Shown here one piece after another: positions 26,212 through 34,795 of a stretch of DNA of 64,000 nt. Positions within the stretch are counted from its first letter, which is position 1; each line of letters begins with the position of its first letter. The translations under genes were made by a program, and so were the position numbers. The notes below the pieces were generated by a model. It was not told the DNA's origin. It was given only the letters and a program-made list of their open reading frames with translations, and ran no database searches. Source of the stretch: Saccharicrinis sp963665705 (GTDB lineage: Bacteria > Bacteroidota > Bacteroidia > Bacteroidales > Marinilabiliaceae); assembly GCA_963665705.1 (NCBI GenBank), contig OY762448.1, positions 186,001 through 250,000 on the forward strand, in the 5' to 3' direction.

Positions 26212-26943
26212 ATGAAAATAAGGAAAATTAAAAATATTATTCTTTGGGTGTTGTTGCTGGCATTTTTTCCTGTAGTGTTTTCATTTGTTTCGCAGGGTAA
26301 GAGTAGTGTTGTATGCTCACAAGTAAAAGTTGAAGTAAAAGATAGTATTGATTTTGAGTTTGTTACTTCTGATCAAATTCGAAGCATTTTATTAAATAAA
26401 TATCCGCGTTTATTAGGCGGTTCTATTGAGGATGTAAATTGTGAAGAAATTGAAATGTTTTTAAGAAAACATGAAGCAATAAATCAATGTGAAGCTTATT
26501 ACACAATAGGAGGAAATTTGAATGTTTTTATCGGTCAAAAAAAGCCTTTGTTAAGAGTGTTTTCAGGGTATGATTCCTTTTATATCGATGAAAATGGTAA
26601 AAAAATGACTTTGTTTGATCAATATGCATCACACACTTTAGTTTTGAGTGGACATGTTAATAAATTAGATAGCTTGAATGAAGTTGTTGAATTTGCGCGT
26701 TTTATCAATGAAAATCCATTTTGGAAAGCGCAGATAGAACAAATATATGTTGAGCAAAATGGTGAGTTTTCTTTGGCTCCCCGGGTAGGTGACCAGATTG
26801 TGTATTTGGGATCACTCAATAATTATTCTGTTAAGATGAGGAATTTGTATGCATTGTATACAGAAGGTCTTCATCCAAGAGAATGGAATAATTACAAAGA
26901 GATTAATTTAAAGTATGAAGGTCAAATAATTTGTACAAAATAA
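26212..26943 (+). CDS. ftsQ: Cell division protein FtsQ
   Basis: A 243-residue bitopic protein with a short basic N-terminus, one membrane helix (about 8-27) and a periplasmic part. The first periplasmic domain (about 40-105) has the POTRA-like pattern, with a hydrophobic strand ending around NLNVFIGQKKPLLRVF, followed by SFYIDENGKKM. The latter is the typical FtsQ form of a divisome scaffold. Overall conservation is low, so the position between murC and ftsA carries much of the weight. It is the only divisome member here with gaps of over 100 bases on both sides. Confidence 0.88.
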   Translation: MKIRKIKNIILWVLLLAFFPVVFSFVSQGKSSVVCSQVKVEVKDSIDFEFVTSDQIRSILLNKYPRLLGGSIEDVNCEEIEMFLRKHEAINQCEAYYTIGGNLNVFIGQKKPLLRVFSGYDSFYIDENGKKMTLFDQYASHTLVLSGHVNKLDSLNEVVEFARFINENPFWKAQIEQIYVEQNGEFSLAPRVGDQIVYLGSLNNYSVKMRNLYALYTEGLHPREWNNYKEINLKYEGQIICTK

Positions 26944-27050
26944 TAATGTAATGAAACTGGTATTGAGTTTTGATTGACTTATTTGAACTAAGAAATGATG
27001 ATCGAATTTTTTTGCGAGTTTCATGTTACAATTGAAAATAATTTAAACTT

Positions 27051-28397
27051 ATGAATAACCAATCCAATTTAATTGCTGCTATAGATATAGGAACCACCAA
27101 GATTGTAGCTGTTGTTGGACACAAAGATGACAATGGAAAGTTGCATGTAGTCGGTATCGAAAAAGTGCCATCTACAGGTGTCAAGCGTGGGGTAGTTCTT
27201 AATATTGAAGAAACTGTAAGTGCGATAAAAGATGTTGTATTTAATCTGGAATCGAAATACGGTGAAAAATTGTATGACGTATATGTTGGAATCGCAGGTC
27301 AGCATATTAAGAGCTTACAGAATAGAGGCTATCGCTATATTGAAACAAATCTGGAGATTACTCAGTTTGATGTAGATCATCTTTTTAAGGATAATTTTAA
27401 AATTCCATTGGAAGCGGGTGAAAATATTCTGCATGTTTTTCCACAGGATTATGTTGTTGATAATGAGGCTGGAGTTAAAAATCCAGTGGGTATGTCTGGT
27501 CGAAGATTAGAAGGGAATTACCATGTTGTTTTAGGTAGAGTGGCATCCGTAAATAATATAGAAAAGTGTATAAATCGTGTAGGTTTAAAGTTGAATCAGT
27601 TGTTTCTGGAGCCAATGGCTTCTGCTCGTGCTGTTTTAACAGAAGAAGAAAAAGAAGCAGGTGTTGTTCTTGTTGATATTGGTGGTGGAACAACAGATGT
27701 TGCTATTTTTTATGATGGGGTAATTCAGCATACCGCTGTTATTCCTCTTGGTGGAAATGTGGTTACGTCGGATGTTAAAGAGGGGTGTGCTGTGTTGCAG
27801 AAACAAGCAGAGTCCCTAAAGACACAGTTTGGATCGGCCTTAGGTGATTTAGAAAGGGAAGATATGGTGGTTACAATTCCTGGAATAGAAGGTTGGGAAC
27901 CAAAGGAAATTTCATTTAAGTCGCTGTCATATATAATTCAGGCTCGAATGGAAGAGATTATTGATTATGTAATTTACCATATTGAAGCTTCTAAATTATA
28001 TGATAAGTTAGGTGCTGGTATTGTGATTACTGGTGGAGGAGCACTATTAAAAAACCTTTCGCAATTAGTGAAATACAGAACCGGTTTAGAAGTGCGTTTG
28101 GGATTGCCTAATAAATATGTTCATACTCAGGAGGTTGAAGAAGCTGGAAAGCCAATGTATGCTACAAGTATAGGATTGCTACTAACAGCTATAGAAAACC
28201 CTGTTAAATCAGTTGTAGAACAGAAATTATTTCCGGATGAGTTCGACGATGAAGAGGAAGATGAGCGTCCTCGTAAAGTGTCATCTGTTAAAAAAGAGAA
28301 GAAGAAGAAAGAAAAAACTGAGTATACAGGTGACTTATTCGGTAATTTGAAAAAGACATTTGCCGGAATTTTTGACGAGAAAGATGTTGAAATGTAA
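27051..28397 (+). CDS. ftsA: Cell division protein FtsA
   Basis: A 448-residue actin-fold ATPase that tethers FtsZ to the membrane. Motifs are AIDIGTTKIVAVVG (phosphate 1), VLVDIGGGTTDVAIF (phosphate 2) and GIVITGGGALLKNL (adenosine). The SHS2 insert lies between the 1A subdomains. The C-terminal linker is strongly charged (EDERPRKVSSVKKEKKKKEK), and the last 20 residues (LFGNLKKTFAGIFDE) are the amphipathic membrane-targeting helix. ftsZ begins 37 bases later. Confidence 0.96.
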   Translation: MNNQSNLIAAIDIGTTKIVAVVGHKDDNGKLHVVGIEKVPSTGVKRGVVLNIEETVSAIKDVVFNLESKYGEKLYDVYVGIAGQHIKSLQNRGYRYIETNLEITQFDVDHLFKDNFKIPLEAGENILHVFPQDYVVDNEAGVKNPVGMSGRRLEGNYHVVLGRVASVNNIEKCINRVGLKLNQLFLEPMASARAVLTEEEKEAGVVLVDIGGGTTDVAIFYDGVIQHTAVIPLGGNVVTSDVKEGCAVLQKQAESLKTQFGSALGDLEREDMVVTIPGIEGWEPKEISFKSLSYIIQARMEEIIDYVIYHIEASKLYDKLGAGIVITGGGALLKNLSQLVKYRTGLEVRLGLPNKYVHTQEVEEAGKPMYATSIGLLLTAIENPVKSVVEQKLFPDEFDDEEEDERPRKVSSVKKEKKKKEKTEYTGDLFGNLKKTFAGIFDEKDVEM

Positions 28398-28434
28398 TTT
28401 CGCAATACGATAAACACAAGAAAAGAAAGTTGAC

Positions 28435-29928
28435 ATGAATGATGATTTGATGAGTTTTGAAATGCCTCAAAGCCAAAACTGCATTATTAAAGTAATTGGA
28501 GTAGGTGGTGGAGGAAGTAATGCGGTAAATCACATGTTCAATCAGGGTATTAAAGATGTAAATTTCCTGGTTTGTAATACGGATGCTCAGGCACTGGAAA
28601 GTAGTCCTGTACCAGTAAAAATTCAACTTGGTGAATCTTTAACTGAGGGTAGAGGTGCTGGAAATAAACCTGAAAAAGGAAAGCAGTCTGCAATAGAGAA
28701 CCTGCAAAATATAGAAAAAGTACTTCAGGATAATACCAGAATGGTTTTTATTACTGCGGGTATGGGAGGTGGTACTGGTACTGGTGCTGCACCAATAATA
28801 GCAAAGGCTGCCAGGGATATGGGTATTTTAACTGTAGGTATCGTTACAATCCCATTTAAATTTGAGGGTAAGCTAAGAATAAATCAGGCTTTGGATGGTA
28901 TTGCTGAAATGGAGAAAAATGTAGATTCTCTGTTGGTGATAAATAATGAAAAGCTTAGAGAGATGTATGGCGACCTGAAGCTTTCAAATGCTTTCTCTAA
29001 GGCTGATGATGTTCTTTCTACTGCAGCCAGAGGTATAGCAGAGATAATTACAGTGCATGGTTATATTAACGTTGACTTTGCTGATGTGGAAACAGTCATG
29101 AAAGACAGTGGTGTTGCTATCATGGGTAGTTCTTCTGCATCGGGCGAAAATAGGGCTCTTTTGGCTATTCAACAAGCTCTAGAATCTCCATTACTTAATA
29201 GTAATGATATTCGCGGAGCAAAAAATATTTTACTTAATATTACATCTGGTGTTGATGAAATAACAATGGATGAAGTAGGAGAGGTTACTGATTTTGTTCA
29301 GGAAACTGTAGGTTTGAGTGCTTCAATCATATGGGGTACAGGTTCAGATACTAACTTGCAGGATCAGGTTAATGTAACTATTATTGCTACGGGTTTTAAT
29401 ACTCGTAATATAGCCGAGTTTTCACAAAGAAATGAGCCTAAAGTTCAGCGTTTTTCACTTGATGGGGATATTGAGGGGGATGATAATGAGTTTTCTTCTG
29501 TTGATGAAGAGCCATTGGTGTTGGATCTTGATGAAGGGAATGAGAAATCTGAAGAATCTGTCAGCAGGGTTATTGACTTTGATGAATTGGAAAGGGCTAA
29601 AGAGGAACGAATTAATAAATTTTATAAGCCAACTCCAAAGAAAAAAGAAGTTGAAGAACCTGAAATAATATCAGGAAATCAATATCAAAGAGGTCAGATT
29701 ACTACTGGAATAGGAGAAAGGTTTAGTATTACCCCTGAGGATATGGAAGATGACCGTTATATTGAAAAACTGGAAAATGTTCCTGCTTATAAAAGAAAGA
29801 AAGTGAAAATTAATCAAGTACAGGAAGAAGAGGATTATAAAGTATCGAGGTTTACAATATCGGAAGGGAAAGACGGTAAAACAAAAATAGTAAGAGATAA
29901 TCCTTATCTACATGATAATGTTGATTAA
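28435..29928 (+). CDS. ftsZ: Cell division GTPase FtsZ
   Basis: A tubulin-like GTPase that forms the division ring. The tubulin signature GGGTGTGA is at 111-118, the nucleotide loop GVGGGGSNAVNHM is near 23-35, and the T7-type loop NVDFADVETVM is present. At 497 residues it is about 110 longer than the E. coli protein; the excess is an acidic and charged linker (about 325-470). The C-terminal peptide ends NPYLHDNVD, the Bacteroidetes form of the FtsA/partner-binding tail. Confidence 0.97.
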   Translation: MNDDLMSFEMPQSQNCIIKVIGVGGGGSNAVNHMFNQGIKDVNFLVCNTDAQALESSPVPVKIQLGESLTEGRGAGNKPEKGKQSAIENLQNIEKVLQDNTRMVFITAGMGGGTGTGAAPIIAKAARDMGILTVGIVTIPFKFEGKLRINQALDGIAEMEKNVDSLLVINNEKLREMYGDLKLSNAFSKADDVLSTAARGIAEIITVHGYINVDFADVETVMKDSGVAIMGSSSASGENRALLAIQQALESPLLNSNDIRGAKNILLNITSGVDEITMDEVGEVTDFVQETVGLSASIIWGTGSDTNLQDQVNVTIIATGFNTRNIAEFSQRNEPKVQRFSLDGDIEGDDNEFSSVDEEPLVLDLDEGNEKSEESVSRVIDFDELERAKEERINKFYKPTPKKKEVEEPEIISGNQYQRGQITTGIGERFSITPEDMEDDRYIEKLENVPAYKRKKVKINQVQEEEDYKVSRFTISEGKDGKTKIVRDNPYLHDNVD

Positions 29929-29965
29929 CTCTTTATGGAAAGAGGATTAAATATAGAAAAAGATA

Positions 29966-30418
29966 ATGAGTTTATTAGAGCAAGTAACAGAAGAAATTAA
30001 GGCTGCAATGAAAGCCAAAGATAGAGTGTCATTAGAGGCTCTTAGAGGTATTAAAAAAGAATTAATTGAGGCAAATACAGCAAAAGATGCAGCTGATGAA
30101 TTAGGAGAGGAAGCAGGAATGAAAATTTTGCAAAAAATGGTGAAGCAACGTAAAGATGCTGCTGCTATTTTTGTGGAGCAGGGGCGTGAGGATTTAGCAG
30201 AAAAAGAAAATATTGAAGCTGATGTTATCGCTCGTTTTTTACCAGAACAAATTACTGGTGAAGAGTTAGAGAAAATGGTTGCTGCAATTGTAGAAAAATC
30301 AGGTGCACAATCAATTAAAGAGATGGGTAGAGTAATGGGGATGGCATCTAAAGAACTTGGCGGTAAAGCTGATGGAAAAGAAATTGCTGACTTTGTAAAG
30401 AAAATATTAAGCGCATAA
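29966..30418 (+). CDS. GatB/YqeY domain protein
   Basis: A 150-residue cytoplasmic protein of the YqeY family, which resembles the tail domain of the GatB amidotransferase subunit. It has an N-terminal helical part (MKAKDRVSLEALRGIKKELIEA) and the family stretch RFLPEQITGEELEKMVAAIVE, then IKEMGRVMGMASKELGGKADG. The role is not established, though an interaction with tRNA or aminoacyl-tRNA has been suggested for the family. It follows ftsZ by 37 bases and precedes the terminator, so it is probably the last gene of the dcw transcript. Confidence 0.9.
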   Translation: MSLLEQVTEEIKAAMKAKDRVSLEALRGIKKELIEANTAKDAADELGEEAGMKILQKMVKQRKDAAAIFVEQGREDLAEKENIEADVIARFLPEQITGEELEKMVAAIVEKSGAQSIKEMGRVMGMASKELGGKADGKEIADFVKKILSA

Positions 30419-30444
30419 TAATTTAGTTTTTCTCGGGTTAATGT

Positions 30445-30474
30445 AAGGAGGCTTAATGTAAGTCTCCTTTTTTT
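30445..30474 (+). terminator. Terminator at the end of the dcw cluster
   Basis: An 11-bp stem (30445-30455 with 30459-30469, one G-U pair) has a 3-base loop and is followed by a T-run. It closes the plus-strand block that starts at mraZ. Confidence 0.85.
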
Positions 30475-30515
30475 ATGCCTTATTTTATAGAAGAATTGGT
30501 TCAGAGACGTGAAAT

Positions 30516-30550
30516 GCAAAAAAAAAGCAGTCCCAAAATGAGACTGCTTT
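30516..30550 (-). terminator. Terminator of the SurA/PpiD-like gene
   Basis: A 9-bp perfect stem (AAAGCAGTC 30524-30532 with GACTGCTTT 30542-30550) has a 9-base loop. On the minus strand it is followed by a long T-run. It faces the dcw terminator. Confidence 0.85.
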
Positions 30551-30573
30551 GAATTATATTGAGAATTTATTTA

Positions 30574-32661
30574 CTAGAAATATTTTGCTCTATTGTCTGT
30601 AATCTGAGCTTCTTCTCGGATTGAACTATTTAATGATCTTACTTTATACTCAGTGCTTTGAGTAATGGTTCTTTTTACAGCTTCTAAATCTTTATTTTCA
30701 GCAATAGATTCAGAAGTTACTTTAACAACATAAACACCTCTATTTCCTTTTACTGGAATTGATATTGTGTTTACTTCTGCATTTGTAGCTAAACCTATTA
30801 AAGAAGGTTCAAAACCAGCACCTGTAACCTGATATGATGCAAAGTTGATATTTGTTGCAGACTGTACTGTACTTTCCATTTTTTGAGCTACAGAAGATAA
30901 ACTTTGACTTGTTTTTGTGTTGTCAGCAAATCTCTTTATAATGATTTCAGCTTTCTTATCTTTAGCAATTAATGATTTAATTCTTGAAGCAACTTCATTG
31001 ATGTCCTGATGTCCTTCTTCTTTTGCATCTGTAATTACTGCAATTACAAATTGATTTCCAAATTCATAGATAGTAGGAGACATGTCGTTTACTTCACCTT
31101 CAAAAGCCCATTGAACTAATCTGCGAGAATTTTCAAGACCTCTTACATTTCTGTCGTTCGCTTTTAATGTAGCAAAACGAGGAGTCATATTTTCTGTTTT
31201 GATTGCTTCAATAAATTTCTCAGAAGAATTATTGTTGGCTGCAAATTTATTTGCCTCGGAGTATACTTGCTGGTATGTTTTTGAGCTGTACTTAATTTCT
31301 CTTGCAAGTGTAGCAATGTTGTATTTAGTAACAGGTTTACCCACATTTTGTATGTTAATAATGTGAATTCCAAATTGAGTTTCAACTTTAAGTAAATCTC
31401 CTTTTTTAGCGTTAAAGCAAGCGTCGTTAAATGGTTTTACCATCATGCCTTCTTTAAACCAGTTAAGATCACCTCCATTTATTGCAGAGCCATTATCTTT
31501 TGAGTTTTTGCGAGCTAAGTCTGCAAAGTCAGCACCTTTTTTAATAAGGTTCATTAAACTATCTGCAATTGCATTTGCTGTAGTTGCATCTTGTTCCTGA
31601 ATTAAAATATGACGTGCACGTATTGAGTCTGGCATTTCTTTGATACTTACAATTCTACTTAATTTATAAGTGTCATCTTCAAGATAAGGGCCATAAACAT
31701 CTCCTTCTTTTCCTTTTACAGCAAAGTCCTTAATTGAAATTCTAAGTTCTTCTGCTTTTTGATTTTTGTCGGCATAAGGAAGGTCAGAGTTCATAGTAAC
31801 AAATTGACCTGCATCTGTATTAGGATTTGAGAACTCTTCTTTTGTATCTGTAATCCATTTTTCTGCAAGTTCTTTGTCTTCTTCAGATGGGTTTACTGCA
31901 TAAGAAACATATTCGATAGTGCGTTCTGCATCTTGTTTGAAGTCATCAATATGATTATTGTAGTACTCTTTAATTTCGCTGTTTGAAACTTCTATAGTGC
32001 TATCAGGAATGGTTGAGTAGTTTACTGCTACAAAATCAAAGTCAACAGTTCTAAGGTTTGCATTAGCTTCATTTTCAATCATGCTTTGTGTAGCGTAAAA
32101 ACCTTTTCTATATAAGTTTGTGTACTTTGAATTTAATTTCTCATTTACAATAGCTTTCTTAATATACTCCCAGTATAAATTAGCGTTTCTGTCTCTTTTT
32201 CTATTGCGTAAGAAATTTACAACAGCAGCCTGATTAAAAATACCCGTTTGAGGATCTGTAAACATTTGACGAATAGCAGGGTGGGCATTTTTGCCGGTTG
32301 CTAATTCTAAAACTTCTTCAGTACTAACATCAATACCTGTTTCTTCAAATTTTTCACCCATAAGGATTTCCTGAACCATTTGCTCCCAAACCTGGTTTTT
32401 AATCTGATACTGAGTATTATCGTCAAGGCTTGTTTTTCCTGTTTGTAATTTTCTGAAATCTTCAGCTTGACTTATTTCGTTTTGGTATGCTGCATAAGTT
32501 ATTGTAGTTCCATTGATTTCTCCTACTTCTATGCTATTGGCTTGATTACCTCCTCCATTTTTCTTTAAAAAGTCACCTAAGATAAAGGCAAATAAGGCAA
32601 GTCCAATAACAACAGCTACCAGAATACCGCCTTTATTTCTAATTCTCTCTAATGTTGCCAT
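30574..32661 (-). CDS. Membrane-anchored peptidyl-prolyl isomerase / foldase (SurA_N, parvulin; PpiD-like)
   Basis: A 695-residue protein with one N-terminal membrane helix (about 12-30, GILVAVVIGLALFAFILG) and a large periplasmic part, the topology of PpiD. The SurA-type N-terminal chaperone region spans about 35-230. A parvulin domain lies at about 345-450 (RARHILIQ, GADFADLARKNSKD, GGDLNWF, VETQFGIHIINI). A second, degenerate parvulin-like region follows. It should help fold secreted and outer-membrane proteins. Its neighbours lptC and the TPR gene are consistent with envelope biogenesis. A 208-base gap upstream suggests a separate promoter. Confidence 0.88.
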   Translation of the reverse strand: MATLERIRNKGGILVAVVIGLALFAFILGDFLKKNGGGNQANSIEVGEINGTTITYAAYQNEISQAEDFRKLQTGKTSLDDNTQYQIKNQVWEQMVQEILMGEKFEETGIDVSTEEVLELATGKNAHPAIRQMFTDPQTGIFNQAAVVNFLRNRKRDRNANLYWEYIKKAIVNEKLNSKYTNLYRKGFYATQSMIENEANANLRTVDFDFVAVNYSTIPDSTIEVSNSEIKEYYNNHIDDFKQDAERTIEYVSYAVNPSEEDKELAEKWITDTKEEFSNPNTDAGQFVTMNSDLPYADKNQKAEELRISIKDFAVKGKEGDVYGPYLEDDTYKLSRIVSIKEMPDSIRARHILIQEQDATTANAIADSLMNLIKKGADFADLARKNSKDNGSAINGGDLNWFKEGMMVKPFNDACFNAKKGDLLKVETQFGIHIINIQNVGKPVTKYNIATLAREIKYSSKTYQQVYSEANKFAANNNSSEKFIEAIKTENMTPRFATLKANDRNVRGLENSRRLVQWAFEGEVNDMSPTIYEFGNQFVIAVITDAKEEGHQDINEVASRIKSLIAKDKKAEIIIKRFADNTKTSQSLSSVAQKMESTVQSATNINFASYQVTGAGFEPSLIGLATNAEVNTISIPVKGNRGVYVVKVTSESIAENKDLEAVKRTITQSTEYKVRSLNSSIREEAQITDNRAKYF

Positions 32662-32702
32662 TCTTTTTTATTTGTTTATTTTATTTTTCAAAAAATCAGG
32701 TA

Positions 32703-32710
32703 CGAATATA
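32703..32710 (-). promoter_or_regulatory. Possible -7 box upstream of the foldase gene
   Basis: The minus strand reads TATATTCG, one mismatch from TAnnTTTG, 41 bases before the foldase start codon. I found no clear -33 box. Confidence 0.4.
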
Positions 32711-32784
32711 CAAAAAAATGGGTAACACGGTTATGGGATATGAGCTGAATCCTAAAAATGATTAAAATTATTTTGAGAAAACAT

Positions 32785-32866
32785 AATCCGGTTTTGTTAC
32801 CAACTATAGATTCGGTGTGTATTTTACCTGTTTAAGTAATAAGATATTGTTTATTTTAACCGGATT
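32785..32866. repeat. 9-bp inverted repeat (AATCCGGTT / AACCGGATT) spanning 64 bases
   Basis: Perfect arms at 32785-32793 and 32858-32866, the second ending 3 bases from the stop codon of the CNNM gene. It could form a long-range stem in the 3' end of that transcript or a leader ahead of the foldase gene. Confidence 0.4.
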
Positions 32867-32869
32867 GTT

Positions 32870-34135
32870 CTATGAGTGTTCCAGGTCTATTAAGTTTACT
32901 AGTTCTATTCTGTTATCTGATGCCAAATTGATTTTAAGCTTAAAGTGATCAATTGTTAATTCTTCTTCATTTTTAGGAATAGATTCGTTATGTTGAAGAA
33001 TATAGCCCGCCAGAGTTTCGTAATTTTCAGATTCTTTAATGCCTAAATTAAATTTTTCATTAATATAATCTATTTCTAATCTTCCAGAGAAAATATATTC
33101 ATTATCAGATATTTTCTTTTCAATTAAATCAGAAATATCATGTTCATCATCAATTTCACCAAAAATTTCTTCTAAAATATCTTCCATCGTAACAATACCT
33201 GCAGTACCTCCAAATTCATCAACAACAAGAGCGATGCTTCTGTGTTCTTTAATAAATACTTCAAGTAATTTATTGGCTGTCATTGTTTCAGGGACAATAG
33301 ATAATGGATTGATCGCGTTTTTTAATTGCTTAGGTTTTTTAAATAATTCGGAAACGTGAATATAACCAATAATATTATCTATGGATTTTTTATAAATAAG
33401 TATTTTGGAATACCCTGTTTCAATAAAACGTTTCTGTAAAATATCTAAGCTTTCATTTACTTCCATCGCGCTGATTTCAGTACGAGGAATAATGCACTCT
33501 CGTATTTTAACTTTCGAAAAATCCAACGCATTTTTAAGTAATTTCACTTCTTTAGCATTATCATCATTCTCTTCCAGCTTGTCGTGATGTAGCGAAATAA
33601 GATTATCTAAGTCTATTCTGCCGAGTACAATTTTTTTCGAATTCTTCTTTTCTGGTGTTTTTAAAATTTTAGACATTAAAAACTCAGAAAGGTAGACTGT
33701 TAATTTTGATATTGGGTAGAATAAAGAATAAAACAGAAATAACGGTAATGCAGTAATGTTTAAAACTAAGATCGGATTAATCCTGAATAATATTTTAGGT
33801 AAGAATTCAGCCGTTACTAAAATTAAGATTGTAGATAGTGTGGTTTGAATAAATAGAATTGAAGTAGAAGATTTTACATAAAGTTCTATGATTGGAGATA
33901 GTAAATTTCCCATTTCTAGACCGTATACAACTAATGCTATATTATTGCCGATAAGAAGCGTGGAAATAAACAGACTGCCATTATTAATAAAAGTATCTAT
34001 TATTTTACCTAAGCGAGGATACTTTTTCTTATTTAATTCTATTAATAACTTATTGGAGGAAATAAATGCCATTTCACATCCAGAAAAGAATGCTGAAAAT
34101 AATAAGGCAATAGTTATTATGGTTATGCTGTCCAT
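32870..34135 (-). CDS. CNNM/CBS-domain membrane protein (HlyC/CorC 'hemolysin' family)
   Basis: 421 residues. The N-terminal DUF21/CNNM domain has four hydrophobic segments (about 3-22, 58-80, 92-115, 125-150) and the start-proximal FFSGCEMAFISSNK motif typical of the family. A pair of CBS domains follows (about 205-330, with SLDILQKRFIETGYSKILIY and VDEFGGTAGIVTMEDILEEIFGEI). The CorC_HlyC C-terminal domain ends the chain. The family is linked to Mg2+/Co2+ transport; in Flavobacteriia a relative is called GldE, but gliding is not implied here. It is in the coaX-TPR-lptC row on the minus strand. Confidence 0.88.
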   Translation of the reverse strand: MDSITIITIALLFSAFFSGCEMAFISSNKLLIELNKKKYPRLGKIIDTFINNGSLFISTLLIGNNIALVVYGLEMGNLLSPIIELYVKSSTSILFIQTTLSTILILVTAEFLPKILFRINPILVLNITALPLFLFYSLFYPISKLTVYLSEFLMSKILKTPEKKNSKKIVLGRIDLDNLISLHHDKLEENDDNAKEVKLLKNALDFSKVKIRECIIPRTEISAMEVNESLDILQKRFIETGYSKILIYKKSIDNIIGYIHVSELFKKPKQLKNAINPLSIVPETMTANKLLEVFIKEHRSIALVVDEFGGTAGIVTMEDILEEIFGEIDDEHDISDLIEKKISDNEYIFSGRLEIDYINEKFNLGIKESENYETLAGYILQHNESIPKNEEELTIDHFKLKINLASDNRIELVNLIDLEHS

Positions 34136-34195
34136 TAAATATGTATTACAAAAAAGTAAAGGTTAAATTAACAAAATGCATCTAATTTTAAAATA

Positions 34196-34789
34196 TTATT
34201 TTGTTTCTGTATCTATTTCCAATATGGCACTAACATTTTTTATTTCGTAATTATTAAGGTTTTGAGTAGCTTCTAGTCCATAGCCTGTAATAATTTTATC
34301 CTGGGTTGTTATTTTAATGAATTTTTCAGTATAAATACGTTTGTCTTTTTCATCCCAAAACAATTGTTCAGTGTTGAAAATTACCCCATCTTCGTTAATC
34401 GCTTCAACATTATTTCTTAGGTCCCAAAGCTGTTTTTTTTCATAGCTAATGGCATATTTACATTTGATTTCAGATTTAATAACGTTTATTGAATCATAAG
34501 TAATAATATGACCTCCTAGCGGGAATTCTTTATAAGGATCTTCTAATTTATCAAAGTTTAGCAGTTGTGGGGTGATTAAGTGATATTTAACTTTACCGGA
34601 ATCTGTAATAAATGATTCGTAATCATACAATTCTAACGAAGGAATGTTTTCAATTTCTTCAATAGCTTTTATTTCTTCAGGTTTATTTGATGTGCATGAG
34701 TACATAAAAAGTAAAACTGCAAGTAGCATTAAGCTACTTGCAGTTTTATAAATATTATGTTTTTTGCTATATAAATATTCAGATTTCAT
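34196..34789 (-). CDS. lptC: LPS export protein LptC (lipoprotein form)
   Basis: A 197-residue protein. The N-terminal hydrophobic segment ends MYSCTSN, a lipoprotein-like cleavage site, rather than the bitopic anchor of E. coli LptC. The mature part has the beta-jellyroll pattern of the Lpt periplasmic bridge (ELYDYESFITDSGKVKYHLITP, WDLRNNVEAINEDG, EQLFWDEKDKRIYTEKFI). LptC receives lipopolysaccharide from LptBFG and passes it to LptA. It is 6 bases after the TPR gene, so the two are co-transcribed. Confidence 0.85.
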   Translation of the reverse strand: MKSEYLYSKKHNIYKTASSLMLLAVLLFMYSCTSNKPEEIKAIEEIENIPSLELYDYESFITDSGKVKYHLITPQLLNFDKLEDPYKEFPLGGHIITYDSINVIKSEIKCKYAISYEKKQLWDLRNNVEAINEDGVIFNTEQLFWDEKDKRIYTEKFIKITTQDKIITGYGLEATQNLNNYEIKNVSAILEIDTETK

Positions 34790-34795
34790 CTGTAA

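Noticed and set aside
28127..28626. Minus-strand frames opposite ftsA and ftsZ
   Set aside because: They are antisense shadows of conserved genes with no family pattern.
14391..30418. Possible missing murF or ddl in the dcw cluster as an anomaly
   Set aside because: The gene order seen matches the usual Bacteroidetes cluster as I know it, with murF and ddl elsewhere in the genome.
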